Source: Deltaproteobacteria bacterium
GTDB lineage: Bacteria; CG2-30-53-67
Assembly: GCA_013151235.1 (NCBI GenBank)
Contig: JAADIO010000014.1
Location: 1 to 5,595 of the forward strand
Length of the DNA stretch: 5,595 nt
Direction: 5' to 3'
Under the pieces are notes generated by a model. It did not search any database. It was given only the letters and a program-made list of their open reading frames with translations, and was not told the DNA's origin. The position numbers and the translations under genes were made by a program. Shown here piece after piece: positions 1-5,537 of this stretch (position 1 is its first letter; every line of letters starts with the position of its first letter).

Positions 1-429
1 CGCCTGATCCGCCATTACGGTCTTCATTCCGACGACTATGATGTTGCAAAGCAGGGATGGAAGTATACGCTGAAAAGCGGCCGGGTCCTCGAATTCATCC
101 CGACCTCCTTTCTGCATGCGCCCGGTGCAATCGCCACCTATGATGCCAGGACCCGGACCCTTTTTTCCGGCGATCTCTTCGGCGCGATTGGCCGGGAATG
201 GTCCCTCTTTGCCGATGAGGAATTTATCGCCCCCATGGAGGAATTCCACCGCCTCTACATGCCTTCGAAGAAAATTCTGCGATCCTGCATGAACCGGCTG
301 GAAGGGTACGCCATCGACCGGATCCTTCCCCAGCACGGATCAATCCTCGAAGGCGAACAGGTCAAAACGGCCACCGCCCGTCTTCGGGAACTGGAGTGCG
401 GCATAGATCTTTCCGTGGAAGAACCATGA
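1..429 (+). CDS. Metallo-beta-lactamase-fold di-iron (ODP / flavodiiron-like) protein, C-terminal part
   Basis: Open from the first base in frame 1, so the N-terminus lies outside the window; 142 residues are visible, ending at TGA 427-429. Visible fragment numbering: FLHAPG with H39, LFSGDLFG with D58 and PQHG with H112 fit the last three metal ligands of the flavodiiron / ODP branch of the metallo-beta-lactamase fold (family ligand order HxExD...H...D...H; the HxExD part would lie upstream). The chain stops about 30 residues after H112, so the C-terminal flavodoxin (FMN) domain of true flavodiiron O2/NO reductases is absent. Stand-alone ODP proteins are known as oxygen or iron sensors feeding kinase pathways (for example in Treponema chemotaxis). 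Here the neighbour is a hybrid histidine kinase, so a cytosolic O2/redox sensor is the favoured role by inference. A generic MBL hydrolase or a reductase using a separate electron donor remain possible. The stop codon lies at the edge of a repeat element. Confidence 0.85.
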   Translation, partial: RLIRHYGLHSDDYDVAKQGWKYTLKSGRVLEFIPTSFLHAPGAIATYDARTRTLFSGDLFGAIGREWSLFADEEFIAPMEEFHRLYMPSKKILRSCMNRLEGYAIDRILPQHGSILEGEQVKTATARLRELECGIDLSVEEP

Positions 430-454
430 TGAAGTCGTAAAAAGTCGTTTTCCG

Positions 455-519
455 GATTCCGTTCATGGTTCGACAGGCTTCCGAGCATGGTGAGCTTGCC
501 GAACCACACGAACGGAATC
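455..519. repeat. Long internal hairpin of the element
   Basis: GATTCCGTTC at 455-464 is a perfect 10-bp inverted match to GAACGGAATC at 510-519. After a small bulge, the arms 467-480 and 492-505 continue pairing with one mismatch (473/499) and two G-U type pairs, leaving a loop of 481-491. In RNA this would be a stable stem of more than 20 pairs between the two genes. It has no T-run after it, so it is more likely a structural repeat or an mRNA processing/stability element than a simple terminator. Confidence 0.7.
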
Positions 520-553
520 AATAACTTACACCGTTCGCACTGAGCCTGTCGAA
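469..553. repeat. Inverted repeat TTCGACAGGCT / AGCCTGTCGAA
   Basis: TTCGACAGGCT at 469-479 and AGCCTGTCGAA at 543-553 form a perfect 11-bp inverted pair. It competes with the 455-519 hairpin, because the left arm is shared. Motifs of this kind (CCTGTCGAAGGGC next to CGTTCG) recur in intergenic repeats of many bacterial genomes as I remember them, which supports calling the whole segment a dispersed repeat. Copy number in this genome cannot be seen from one window. Confidence 0.6.
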
Positions 554-585
554 GGGCTTCGTGACTTTTTACGAGACCATCAACC

Positions 586-2442
586 ATGAAACACTACGAC
601 AAGGAGATCGTCCGGACGAGCGACCGGCAATTAACGGAGATCCTGACCATCAACAAGGAGCTCACGGAAAAATCGCTCCGGATGCGGTGTCTCTCCTATC
701 TCGCGGAAGTGAAATCCGAACTCCTGACCCAGACCGTCTATGAGATCGGCCGGAGCAAGAAAATCCTGCAGCAGATCAACCTTGATCTCACCTCCTCCCA
801 TACGACCCTGAAACACCAGCAGGAGATTGTCAGAGCACAGAACGAGGAACTGGAACGATGTGTTGCGGAACGGGTAGCCGATCTTCAACATTCAAATAAA
901 ACCTTACGGGAAGAGATCGAAGCACACCGGAAGAGTGAGAAACAACTACTCCTCTTCCGTACGCTCCTCAACCATTCCAATGACGAGATTTTCGTGATTG
1001 ATCCCGAACGGGGAACCTTTCTTGATGTTAATGAAAAGACCTGCACGGAACTCGGATACAGTCGCGTGGAACTCCTTTCCAGGAGTGTCATCGATGTCGA
1101 ACAAACCATTCCGGATCTCGCTGCATGGCAGACTCATGTTAAAGAACTTGCTCATATGGGAACGGCACTCTTCCCGGGGATACACATCCGGAAGGACGGA
1201 ACGACCTTTCCGGTCGAGGTGAGCGCCTCCTACATCCGGGAAGAAGATACGGCTTATCTTGTAGCGGTCGCCCGAAACATCACGGACCGGAAAAAACTAG
1301 AGGCGCAGTTCCTGCAGTCACAGAAAATGGAGGCAATCGGCCGGTTTGCCGGGGGGATCGCTCACGACTTCAACAACCTGCTCACGGCCATTATCGGCTA
1401 TTCGGAGATGCTCCTCCTCGATCGAACGCCCAAGAGTGGCGATTACGATGAGATCAAAACGATCCGCGAGACGGCAGAACGGGCATCACAACTGACCCGC
1501 AGGATCCTCGCCTTCAGCAAAAGGCCGGTAATGGAGCCAACATTGTTCAATCTGAACGATATTCTCCGCGATATGGAGAAGATGCTTACGCGTCTGTTAG
1601 GAGAAGATATTGAGTTTCGCTTTGAACCGGATGCAGATCTTCGAACGATCAAGGCCGACCCGGGCCAGGTGGAGCAAGTCCTCCTCAACCTCGTTGTCAA
1701 TGCACGCGATGCCATGCCCGACGGAGGGAGGTTGACCGTTGCCACGACCAATATCCGACTCGACCCCTCCTATGTCCAGGCCCACCCGGAGATTCGAACA
1801 GGTGATTACGTCCTGCTCTCCGTCACCGACACCGGAATCGGGATGGAAGAAGAAGTTCGGACACATATCTTCGACCCCTATTTCACAACAAAAGAAGACG
1901 GAACGGGGCTGGGACTCTCCACGGTTTACGGGATCGTCCGCCAGAACGGCGGACACCTTTATGTCTACAGCGAAATTGAACAGGGAACGACCTTTAAGGT
2001 CTATTTCCCTGTGGCAACACAAGGAGGAGTCACAAAAGAAGTTCTCCAAAAGGAAGAGACGTCGCTTCCCCACGGCCGGGAAACACTCCTCGTGGTGGAG
2101 GACGAACAGACGATTATCACACTTGTCCTTCAGGTCCTCGAATCCCTGGACTATAACGTTCGGACCGCGATGAGCGGCGAGGAGGCGCTAAGACTCATCG
2201 CTGAACGGGACAGACCGCCCGATCTGCTGATCACCGACGTTATCCTCACGGGGATCGGAGGACCGGAAATGGCCGTCGAAATGAAAAAGAAGTGGGCCGA
2301 CCTGAAGGTCCTTTTCATGTCCGGTTATGCGGACCGTAGGATTGCAAAACTTTCCGAGCTGCCTGAACCCATGGCCTTCCTTCCCAAACCCTTTACACCG
2401 GGCGAACTGGCCCGGAAGGTCCGGGAAATACTGGATGGATAA
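586..2442 (+). CDS. Soluble PAS-domain hybrid sensor histidine kinase with C-terminal receiver
   Basis: Complete, 618 residues, no membrane segment or signal peptide, hence cytosolic. Domains in order: a helical, probably coiled-coil N-terminus (about 1-120); one PAS domain (about 122-238, ending NITDRKKLEAQ); HisKA with phosphoacceptor H260 in GGIAHDFNNLL, the HPK4-like signature; HATPase with N box N368/N372, G1 box DTGIGM 415-420, F box around 429-433 and G2 box GTGLGL 439-444; then a receiver (about 499-616) with acidic E505/D506, phosphoacceptor D551, S579 and K601. All catalytic residues are intact. With no DNA-binding output, phosphate must pass on to an Hpt or another regulator not in this window. 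ATG 586 is the first start in frame after stops at 541 and 562. Its only Shine-Dalgarno candidate is a weak GAGA at 573-576, because a repeat element separates the gene from its presumed partner upstream. The ligand is unknown; oxygen/redox input through the adjacent ODP protein is inference. Confidence 0.95.
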   Translation: MKHYDKEIVRTSDRQLTEILTINKELTEKSLRMRCLSYLAEVKSELLTQTVYEIGRSKKILQQINLDLTSSHTTLKHQQEIVRAQNEELERCVAERVADLQHSNKTLREEIEAHRKSEKQLLLFRTLLNHSNDEIFVIDPERGTFLDVNEKTCTELGYSRVELLSRSVIDVEQTIPDLAAWQTHVKELAHMGTALFPGIHIRKDGTTFPVEVSASYIREEDTAYLVAVARNITDRKKLEAQFLQSQKMEAIGRFAGGIAHDFNNLLTAIIGYSEMLLLDRTPKSGDYDEIKTIRETAERASQLTRRILAFSKRPVMEPTLFNLNDILRDMEKMLTRLLGEDIEFRFEPDADLRTIKADPGQVEQVLLNLVVNARDAMPDGGRLTVATTNIRLDPSYVQAHPEIRTGDYVLLSVTDTGIGMEEEVRTHIFDPYFTTKEDGTGLGLSTVYGIVRQNGGHLYVYSEIEQGTTFKVYFPVATQGGVTKEVLQKEETSLPHGRETLLVVEDEQTIITLVLQVLESLDYNVRTAMSGEEALRLIAERDRPPDLLITDVILTGIGGPEMAVEMKKKWADLKVLFMSGYADRRIAKLSELPEPMAFLPKPFTPGELARKVREILDG

Positions 2443-2497
2443 GGTTCAAATCGGGGGCGGGTACACCCTGAGGAAGCAACTAATTCCGGCGGACTGT

Positions 2498-3724
2498 TCA
2501 ATTCAGAAGTGTCCAACTCTTTTTATAGAATTTTTTTAGCAGAGAAACCATCGCCGGATTGTAATCGATTGAGGCATGTTCCTTGATTATAAATTCAATT
2601 CCATTTTCCTGATCATCTGAATAGGCAATGAGAGCACCTTCAATCTTGGCGTTTTCACTCAACTTGATCCGGGTTACGCCGTGATGCTTCGGATCCAGGT
2701 GGCGGAGTATAACCAGCCCGTGATAGTTGAAATTATCGTTGGCATCAAGACGGGCGGCTGTGCTTTCACAGCCGTCATTATAATCATCAATAATCAGAAC
2801 ACCGTAGCCGGTCACAGAGTTTTCAGTCTTCACATTTCCCTGCAAATAGGTCACTTGCGGAGCATCGGCAGTCCCCATCAGCAAAAGGTCAAGATTGTGC
2901 TCATTATCAATCCTGATAACTTTTGCGGCTTTGTCCGGCTCCCTACCGCGGAGAAGGCTGTTGACAAACCCGTCCAGTTCTTCACGTGTCGGGTGATAAT
3001 TATGAGTGATTGAAGTAACCGCTGACGTTTCATCTTCTATATCAGGCAATGAATCCGTCGTGGCAATTTTGATTTCAGTATCATCCTTCGTTTTCTTCCC
3101 TTTTATTTTCCCTTCCCAACTACTTTCAATCCTGATCTGCACATTAGGAGGCCGTTTTGTATTATCACCAGCGCCGCCGGGATTAATCAGGTTCACTGCG
3201 CCATTCAAGAGAAGAGTACCGAAGGTAATCCGGACCATATCCCGTTTGTCGTCATAGCGTGAGAAAAGAGAGAATGAACCATCACCATGATTACTAATAT
3301 GGATCGTATAGCTCTCTCCATCGTCCGGATTGCAGAGAGCATTGATGTCTTCTCCTTCGGCAAGAATATCTTCTTTCTGGGGGGACAGGTAAGCATTCAA
3401 GACGGGAGTAATGTCACCATCGACCGTGTCATACTCGAGAAGATCGTTCAAACTGTCAAATGTATAGTTGGTATTATTGATATTCAGCGATGTCCCGCTT
3501 ATGATCGCCTCAATATTGCTTGCGGCCAACTCCGTGCATCCCTCGGCAGCATACAGATTTTTCTTGTTCTGATAATCATTCCCGGCGATCTTCGTGTCAA
3601 TGGTTGTATTAATCATGGCCGTCATCCCGATCAGGGTCAGGGCCAAAAGGATCAGCAAGGCCGTCACCAGGGCCATGCCCTGGTCATTCACATACACAAC
3701 GCTCATCCTCGAAAAACGAATCAT
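2498..3724 (-). CDS. pilX: PilX-like (GspK-like) minor pilin with large C-terminal domain
   Basis: 408 residues from ATG 3724. An in-frame GTG at 3739 overlaps the previous gene's stop (GTGA) and would add five residues. I prefer ATG because GAGGGG at 3732-3737 sits seven bases ahead of it. A short leader ends NDQG, then MALVTALLILLALTLIG forms the hydrophobic helix, followed by IAGNDYQNKKNLYAAEG, which matches the PilX N-terminal family. Expected prepilin-peptidase cleavage is G16/M17; position +5 is Thr, not Glu, as in GspK and PilX tip subunits. The C-terminal part (about 289-394) has repeated short beta strands (GYGVLIIDD, FNYHGLVILR, AKIEGALIAYS), which suggests a beta-solenoid-like fold (inference). 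It is the last gene of the minor pilin operon; its product would reside in the inner membrane and then at the pilus tip. Exact ligand or adhesive function is not evident. Confidence 0.85.
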   Translation of the reverse strand: MIRFSRMSVVYVNDQGMALVTALLILLALTLIGMTAMINTTIDTKIAGNDYQNKKNLYAAEGCTELAASNIEAIISGTSLNINNTNYTFDSLNDLLEYDTVDGDITPVLNAYLSPQKEDILAEGEDINALCNPDDGESYTIHISNHGDGSFSLFSRYDDKRDMVRITFGTLLLNGAVNLINPGGAGDNTKRPPNVQIRIESSWEGKIKGKKTKDDTEIKIATTDSLPDIEDETSAVTSITHNYHPTREELDGFVNSLLRGREPDKAAKVIRIDNEHNLDLLLMGTADAPQVTYLQGNVKTENSVTGYGVLIIDDYNDGCESTAARLDANDNFNYHGLVILRHLDPKHHGVTRIKLSENAKIEGALIAYSDDQENGIEFIIKEHASIDYNPAMVSLLKKFYKKSWTLLN

Positions 3725-3731
3725 GGTTCTT

Positions 3732-3737
3732 CCCCTC
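3732..3737 (-). promoter_or_regulatory. Ribosome binding site deciding the pilX start
   Basis: On the minus strand GAGGGG precedes ATG 3724 by seven bases. The G of the overlapping GTG alternative start is itself part of this motif, so initiation at GTG would need another site, and none is obvious. The 14-base string GGAAGAACCATGAT here is identical to 417-430 at the end of the di-iron protein gene. Confidence 0.6.
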
Positions 3738-4320
3738 ACATATTCCTCAAGACAACACGCCGGGTCAAGACGATCTGCCGATAACCATTATTGTTTTTGT
3801 ACCTCGGGTCTGCCCTCCGGGTCCTCGCAATGATCGTCACGGTCACGACATGGGGATTAACGGGGTTGTCCACCTGGAACATCGGGGTATCAGGAATTCC
3901 GTCCCCAGTTAGGTCCTGGGTGATAAAAGATGCGATAAAACCGTTGCCGGCACCCGTCCCGCTTACACTGATGCGGCCGGCTTTATCCTCCTTGCTTGAA
4001 TACAGGTCCGTCCCTTGATTAAAACGATACACAACTCCGTCTTGCAGGAGGACGCCATCCCCTTGTCGGGGATGATCAGTGAATATATGTTTTAACGTAA
4101 GGCTCTGCGTTCTTTGAAGTCCCCCAACCAAGTAGTCCATGGCCACCCTGGCATTCTGTTCCATCTCCTGCACGTTTTCCTGAACATTGTAGCTCCGGCT
4201 CTGAGAAACCATGAAGTTCACCAGTCCCGCCGTCACAATCCCCGTCAAAGCAAGAGTAACAAGAATTTCAACCAGGGTGAATCCACCCTGTCTCCCCTTA
4301 TGGTCGGTAGCCACAGTCAC
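3736..4320 (-). CDS. pilW: PilW-like (GspJ-like) minor pilin
   Basis: 194 residues with GTG start at 4320, six bases after the previous gene's stop; a second GTG two codons on (4314) is an equally possible start. A short basic leader ends GRQGG, then FTLVEILVTLALTGIV: a class III prepilin signal cleaved at G13/F14, with E18 at +5 of the mature protein. The following SQSRSYNVQENVQEMEQNARVAMDYL-type segment (39-64) is characteristic of PilW/GspJ minor pilins. A single calcium-loop-like DLTGDGIPD occurs at 136-144. Established role of the family: with the H, I and K subunits it forms the initiating tip complex of a type IV pilus or type II pseudopilus, assembled from the inner membrane. Its stop overlaps the alternative GTG of the next gene. 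Which of the two machines it serves cannot be decided here, but the PilV/PilX resemblance favours type IV pili. Confidence 0.85.
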   Translation of the reverse strand: MTVATDHKGRQGGFTLVEILVTLALTGIVTAGLVNFMVSQSRSYNVQENVQEMEQNARVAMDYLVGGLQRTQSLTLKHIFTDHPRQGDGVLLQDGVVYRFNQGTDLYSSKEDKAGRISVSGTGAGNGFIASFITQDLTGDGIPDTPMFQVDNPVNPHVVTVTIIARTRRADPRYKNNNGYRQIVLTRRVVLRNM

Positions 4321-4326
4321 CTGAAC

Positions 4327-4869
4327 TCACATCCGGCCGATAATTGTTGTAAAGTCGGCATGGTGCAGTTTCGGTGGTTCCGTCCTTCCCGGATCCGGCC
4401 AGAAAACCGAGACCGCCACTTTCGCAAAAAGAGGCCGCGTAGGATCAGGGTAGAATGTCACCACACGTGTCCACGTAAAACCCTTGTAGGGGTTATCCAC
4501 TTTCCCGTCCCCGTCGATATCAATATCTCCGGGATCTAAATTTCCATCACCGTTAATATCCCCGTAGGGAATGCTTGTTGTGGATTGATTATTCTTTGTC
4601 AAAAAGAGTTCGTTTGTTGTGAAGGGATTCCCGTTATTAAGATCCGTTAAGCTCGCGAACAAGGTTGCTAAACTCTTGCTTCTAGCCTCCTCGATAAGGT
4701 CAGCCCCAATCGAGGTCGCAATCGTCATATTGCTGCTGAAGGCATTGGAGCGAATCATTTGAGCCTGGAGCCCCGCCAGTCCCAACAGCCCGAAAGAGAG
4801 AACCACCAAGGTGATCAGTAGTTCAATCAGGGTAAAACCTTCCTGATTCGACACCCTACTTCTTGACAA
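4327..4869 (-). CDS. pilV: PilV-like (GspI-like) minor pilin with dockerin-type calcium loops
   Basis: 180 residues. The start is TTG 4869, inside the last codons of the preceding gene (14-bp overlap), supported by GGAGGG seven bases upstream. NQEG/FTLIELLITLVVLSFGLLGLAGLQ gives prepilin cleavage at G11/F12, Glu at +5 (E16), and the PilV-family helix. Residues 104-125 hold two consecutive DxNxDGxxD loops (DINGDGNLDPGD, then DIDGDGKVD), resembling dockerin or EF-hand calcium sites. Calcium binding is inferred from the motif. A globular C-terminal domain follows, with the FTWTRVV...KVAVSVFWPD strands typical of PilV. The family works in the minor pilin tip complex that primes pilus assembly. 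The overlap with the upstream gene indicates translational coupling. Confidence 0.88.
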   Translation of the reverse strand: MSRSRVSNQEGFTLIELLITLVVLSFGLLGLAGLQAQMIRSNAFSSNMTIATSIGADLIEEARSKSLATLFASLTDLNNGNPFTTNELFLTKNNQSTTSIPYGDINGDGNLDPGDIDIDGDGKVDNPYKGFTWTRVVTFYPDPTRPLFAKVAVSVFWPDPGRTEPPKLHHADFTTIIGRM

Positions 4870-5323
4870 GCCTTAACCCTCCGACAGGATTTATCTTTAC
4901 CTCATATTCTGTAACCGTTTGTCTGAGACCAACCGTGATGGTTTGCGCCCCATCCTTCAGATTGCCCATGGGCTGATAAGTCAGCTTCCCGGCATTGGCC
5001 CCACACAAATTACTTGTCAGCTTTACATCGGGGGTACTATCTTGGAAGTCAACCCGCGGAATCACATCACGTCCAGTGCTATCCTGAATCGACATTGCAG
5101 CAGCCGGGTTCAGAGAAAAAATTATATCGACAGTCTTATTCTCTTCAATCGCCGCCATTCGTGCCAACTGCAAATTGGTGTAGATCTCCCGCGCCGTATT
5201 CTTTACTTTTTGTGATTGAGAATATGTCTCAAGTGACGGCGCAACAAAGGCCAGGGTCAGGGCAATAATGGAGATGGTAATGATAAGCTCGATATAGGTA
5301 AAACCTGAACTTGCGCGGTGCAT
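4856..5323 (-). CDS. GspH/FimT-family minor (pseudo)pilin
   Basis: 155 residues, ATG 5323, preceded by AAGGGA (5331-5336) at seven bases. A very short leader MHRASSG is followed by FTYIELIITISIIALTLAFVAPS: cleavage G7/F8, E12 at +5. The mature N-terminal helix continues through KVKNTAREIYTNLQLARMAAIEENKTV, the usual GspH/FimT pattern, and the C-terminus ends in a beta segment around NPVGG. Length and layout are normal for FimT/FimU/GspH proteins. As the first gene of the four-gene operon it would provide the H-type subunit of the minor pilin complex in the inner membrane. FimT proteins of some species bind DNA in competence; the short C-terminus here is not enough to claim that. Confidence 0.88.
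   Translation of the reverse strand: MHRASSGFTYIELIITISIIALTLAFVAPSLETYSQSQKVKNTAREIYTNLQLARMAAIEENKTVDIIFSLNPAAAMSIQDSTGRDVIPRVDFQDSTPDVKLTSNLCGANAGKLTYQPMGNLKDGAQTITVGLRQTVTEYEVKINPVGGLRLVKK
4877..4882 (-). promoter_or_regulatory. Ribosome binding site supporting the TTG start of pilV
   Basis: GGAGGG on the minus strand lies seven bases before TTG 4869, inside the coding end of the GspH gene. The other in-frame candidate (GTG at codon 6) has AGTAGG directly abutting it, too close for initiation, so TTG is favoured. Confidence 0.65.
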
Positions 5324-5330
5324 TATTTTA

Positions 5331-5336
5331 TCCCTT
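5331..5336 (-). promoter_or_regulatory. Ribosome binding site of the GspH/FimT gene
   Basis: AAGGGA on the minus strand, seven bases before ATG 5323. It lies in a leader of roughly 40 nucleotides if transcription starts at the promoter predicted upstream. Confidence 0.55.
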
Positions 5337-5369
5337 ATCTTGTACCATGTTCTGAAATAACCTCAACGG

Positions 5370-5397
5370 ATAGTAACAGATTTGCAAAAAATGTCAA
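5370..5397 (-). promoter_or_regulatory. Sigma-70-type promoter of the minor pilin operon
   Basis: Reading leftwards: perfect -35 TTGACA (5397-5392), a 16-base spacer, then -10 TACTAT (5375-5370, 4 of 6 to consensus). The predicted transcription start is near 5362, about 40 bases before ATG 5323. The -35 lies inside the left arm of a long inverted repeat, so access may be controlled by a symmetric DNA-binding protein. No sigma-54 GG...GC box is apparent. Confidence 0.6.
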
Positions 5398-5439
5398 CAT
5401 ATTGTATACGAGAAAGTTGACATTTTTTTCACTCTGTTA
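5374..5439. promoter_or_regulatory. Large symmetric inverted repeat (operator candidate or hairpin)
   Basis: AAAAAATGTCAAC at 5386-5398 pairs perfectly with GTTGACATTTTTT at 5416-5428 (13 bp). The outer arms TAACAGA (5374-5380) and TCTGTTA (5433-5439) pair perfectly again after offsets of 5 and 4 bases. The centre holds the palindrome GTATAC (5404-5409). Each inner arm contains a TTGACA pointing outward. Readings: a divergent promoter with an operator, or a bidirectional AT-rich terminator hairpin whose stem is followed by T-runs. The well-spaced -10 on the left side favours the promoter/operator reading. Confidence 0.7.
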
Positions 5440-5446
5440 ATACAAA
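5417..5446 (+). promoter_or_regulatory. Possible rightward divergent promoter
   Basis: TTGACA at 5417-5422 is perfect. Candidate -10 boxes are TACAAA (5441-5446, 18-base spacer) and TAATAC (5438-5443, 15-base spacer). Both are weaker than the leftward promoter, and no clear gene start lies within the visible downstream DNA, so this rests mainly on symmetry. Confidence 0.3.
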
Positions 5447-5537
5447 AAATATGGCTGAACTATACCAGAAGATGGGGGAAAAGGCAAGGTAAAATTTACA
5501 AAAGTATTACGTACTACCACAATCTAAAGATATAAAA

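Larger units (their letters stand above)
427..582. mobile_element. MITE-like palindromic repeat element inserted between sensor and kinase genes
   Basis: The element has near-terminal inverted repeats. 427-446 begins TGATGAAGTCGTAAAAAGTC, and the reverse complement of 563-582 differs from it at only 3 of 20 positions. The direct repeat AACCATGA occurs at 422-429 and 582-589. The exact boundary is ambiguous because this repeat overlaps the TIR ends: the options are element 427-582 with a 4-bp ACCA duplication, or 430-581 with an 8-bp duplication. Either way the net insertion is 160 bp. Removing it gives an ATGA overlap between the upstream stop and the downstream start. The inside is non-coding (stops in frame 1 at 541 and 562) and full of further inverted repeats. 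It is too short for a transposase, so it would have been moved in trans. Alternative: a REP/BIME-type palindromic unit rather than a transposon-derived MITE. Confidence 0.7.

Noticed and set aside
427-582. CRISPR or tRNA content in the intergenic repeat
   Set aside because: The repeats are inverted, not regularly spaced direct repeats, and no cloverleaf or T-loop signature is present.
1-585. A single fused ODP-kinase gene split by the element
   Set aside because: The collapsed junction leaves the two frames offset with an ATGA overlap and an intact stop, so they were adjacent separate genes, not one frame.
255-587. Minus-strand reading frame of 110 codons across the end of the di-iron gene and the repeat element
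   Set aside because: It is antisense to a clear MBL-fold coding region and runs through the inverted repeats; composition and sequence resemble no protein, and no ribosome site is seen.
1597-2073. Minus-strand frame of 158 codons inside the kinase gene
   Set aside because: It is a shadow of the HATPase-coding region, whose plus-strand frame carries all catalytic boxes.
2443-2540. Bidirectional terminator between the kinase and pilX
   Set aside because: Only a 4-bp stem GGGT/ACCC (2459-2468) without a T-run is present, and the T-rich stretch at 2516-2538 lies in the pilX coding end without a preceding strong hairpin.
3287-3784. Plus-strand frame of 165 codons opposite pilX/pilW
   Set aside because: It crosses the pilX-pilW junction antisense, shows no domain, and its frame openness follows from the opposite genes.
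4114-4539. Plus-strand frame of 141 codons opposite pilW/pilV
   Set aside because: It is antisense to two well-supported prepilins and has no recognisable features.
5451-5492. 13-codon plus-strand frame MAELYQKMGEKAR
   Set aside because: It is very short, has no ribosome binding site, and nothing supports a leader-peptide role.
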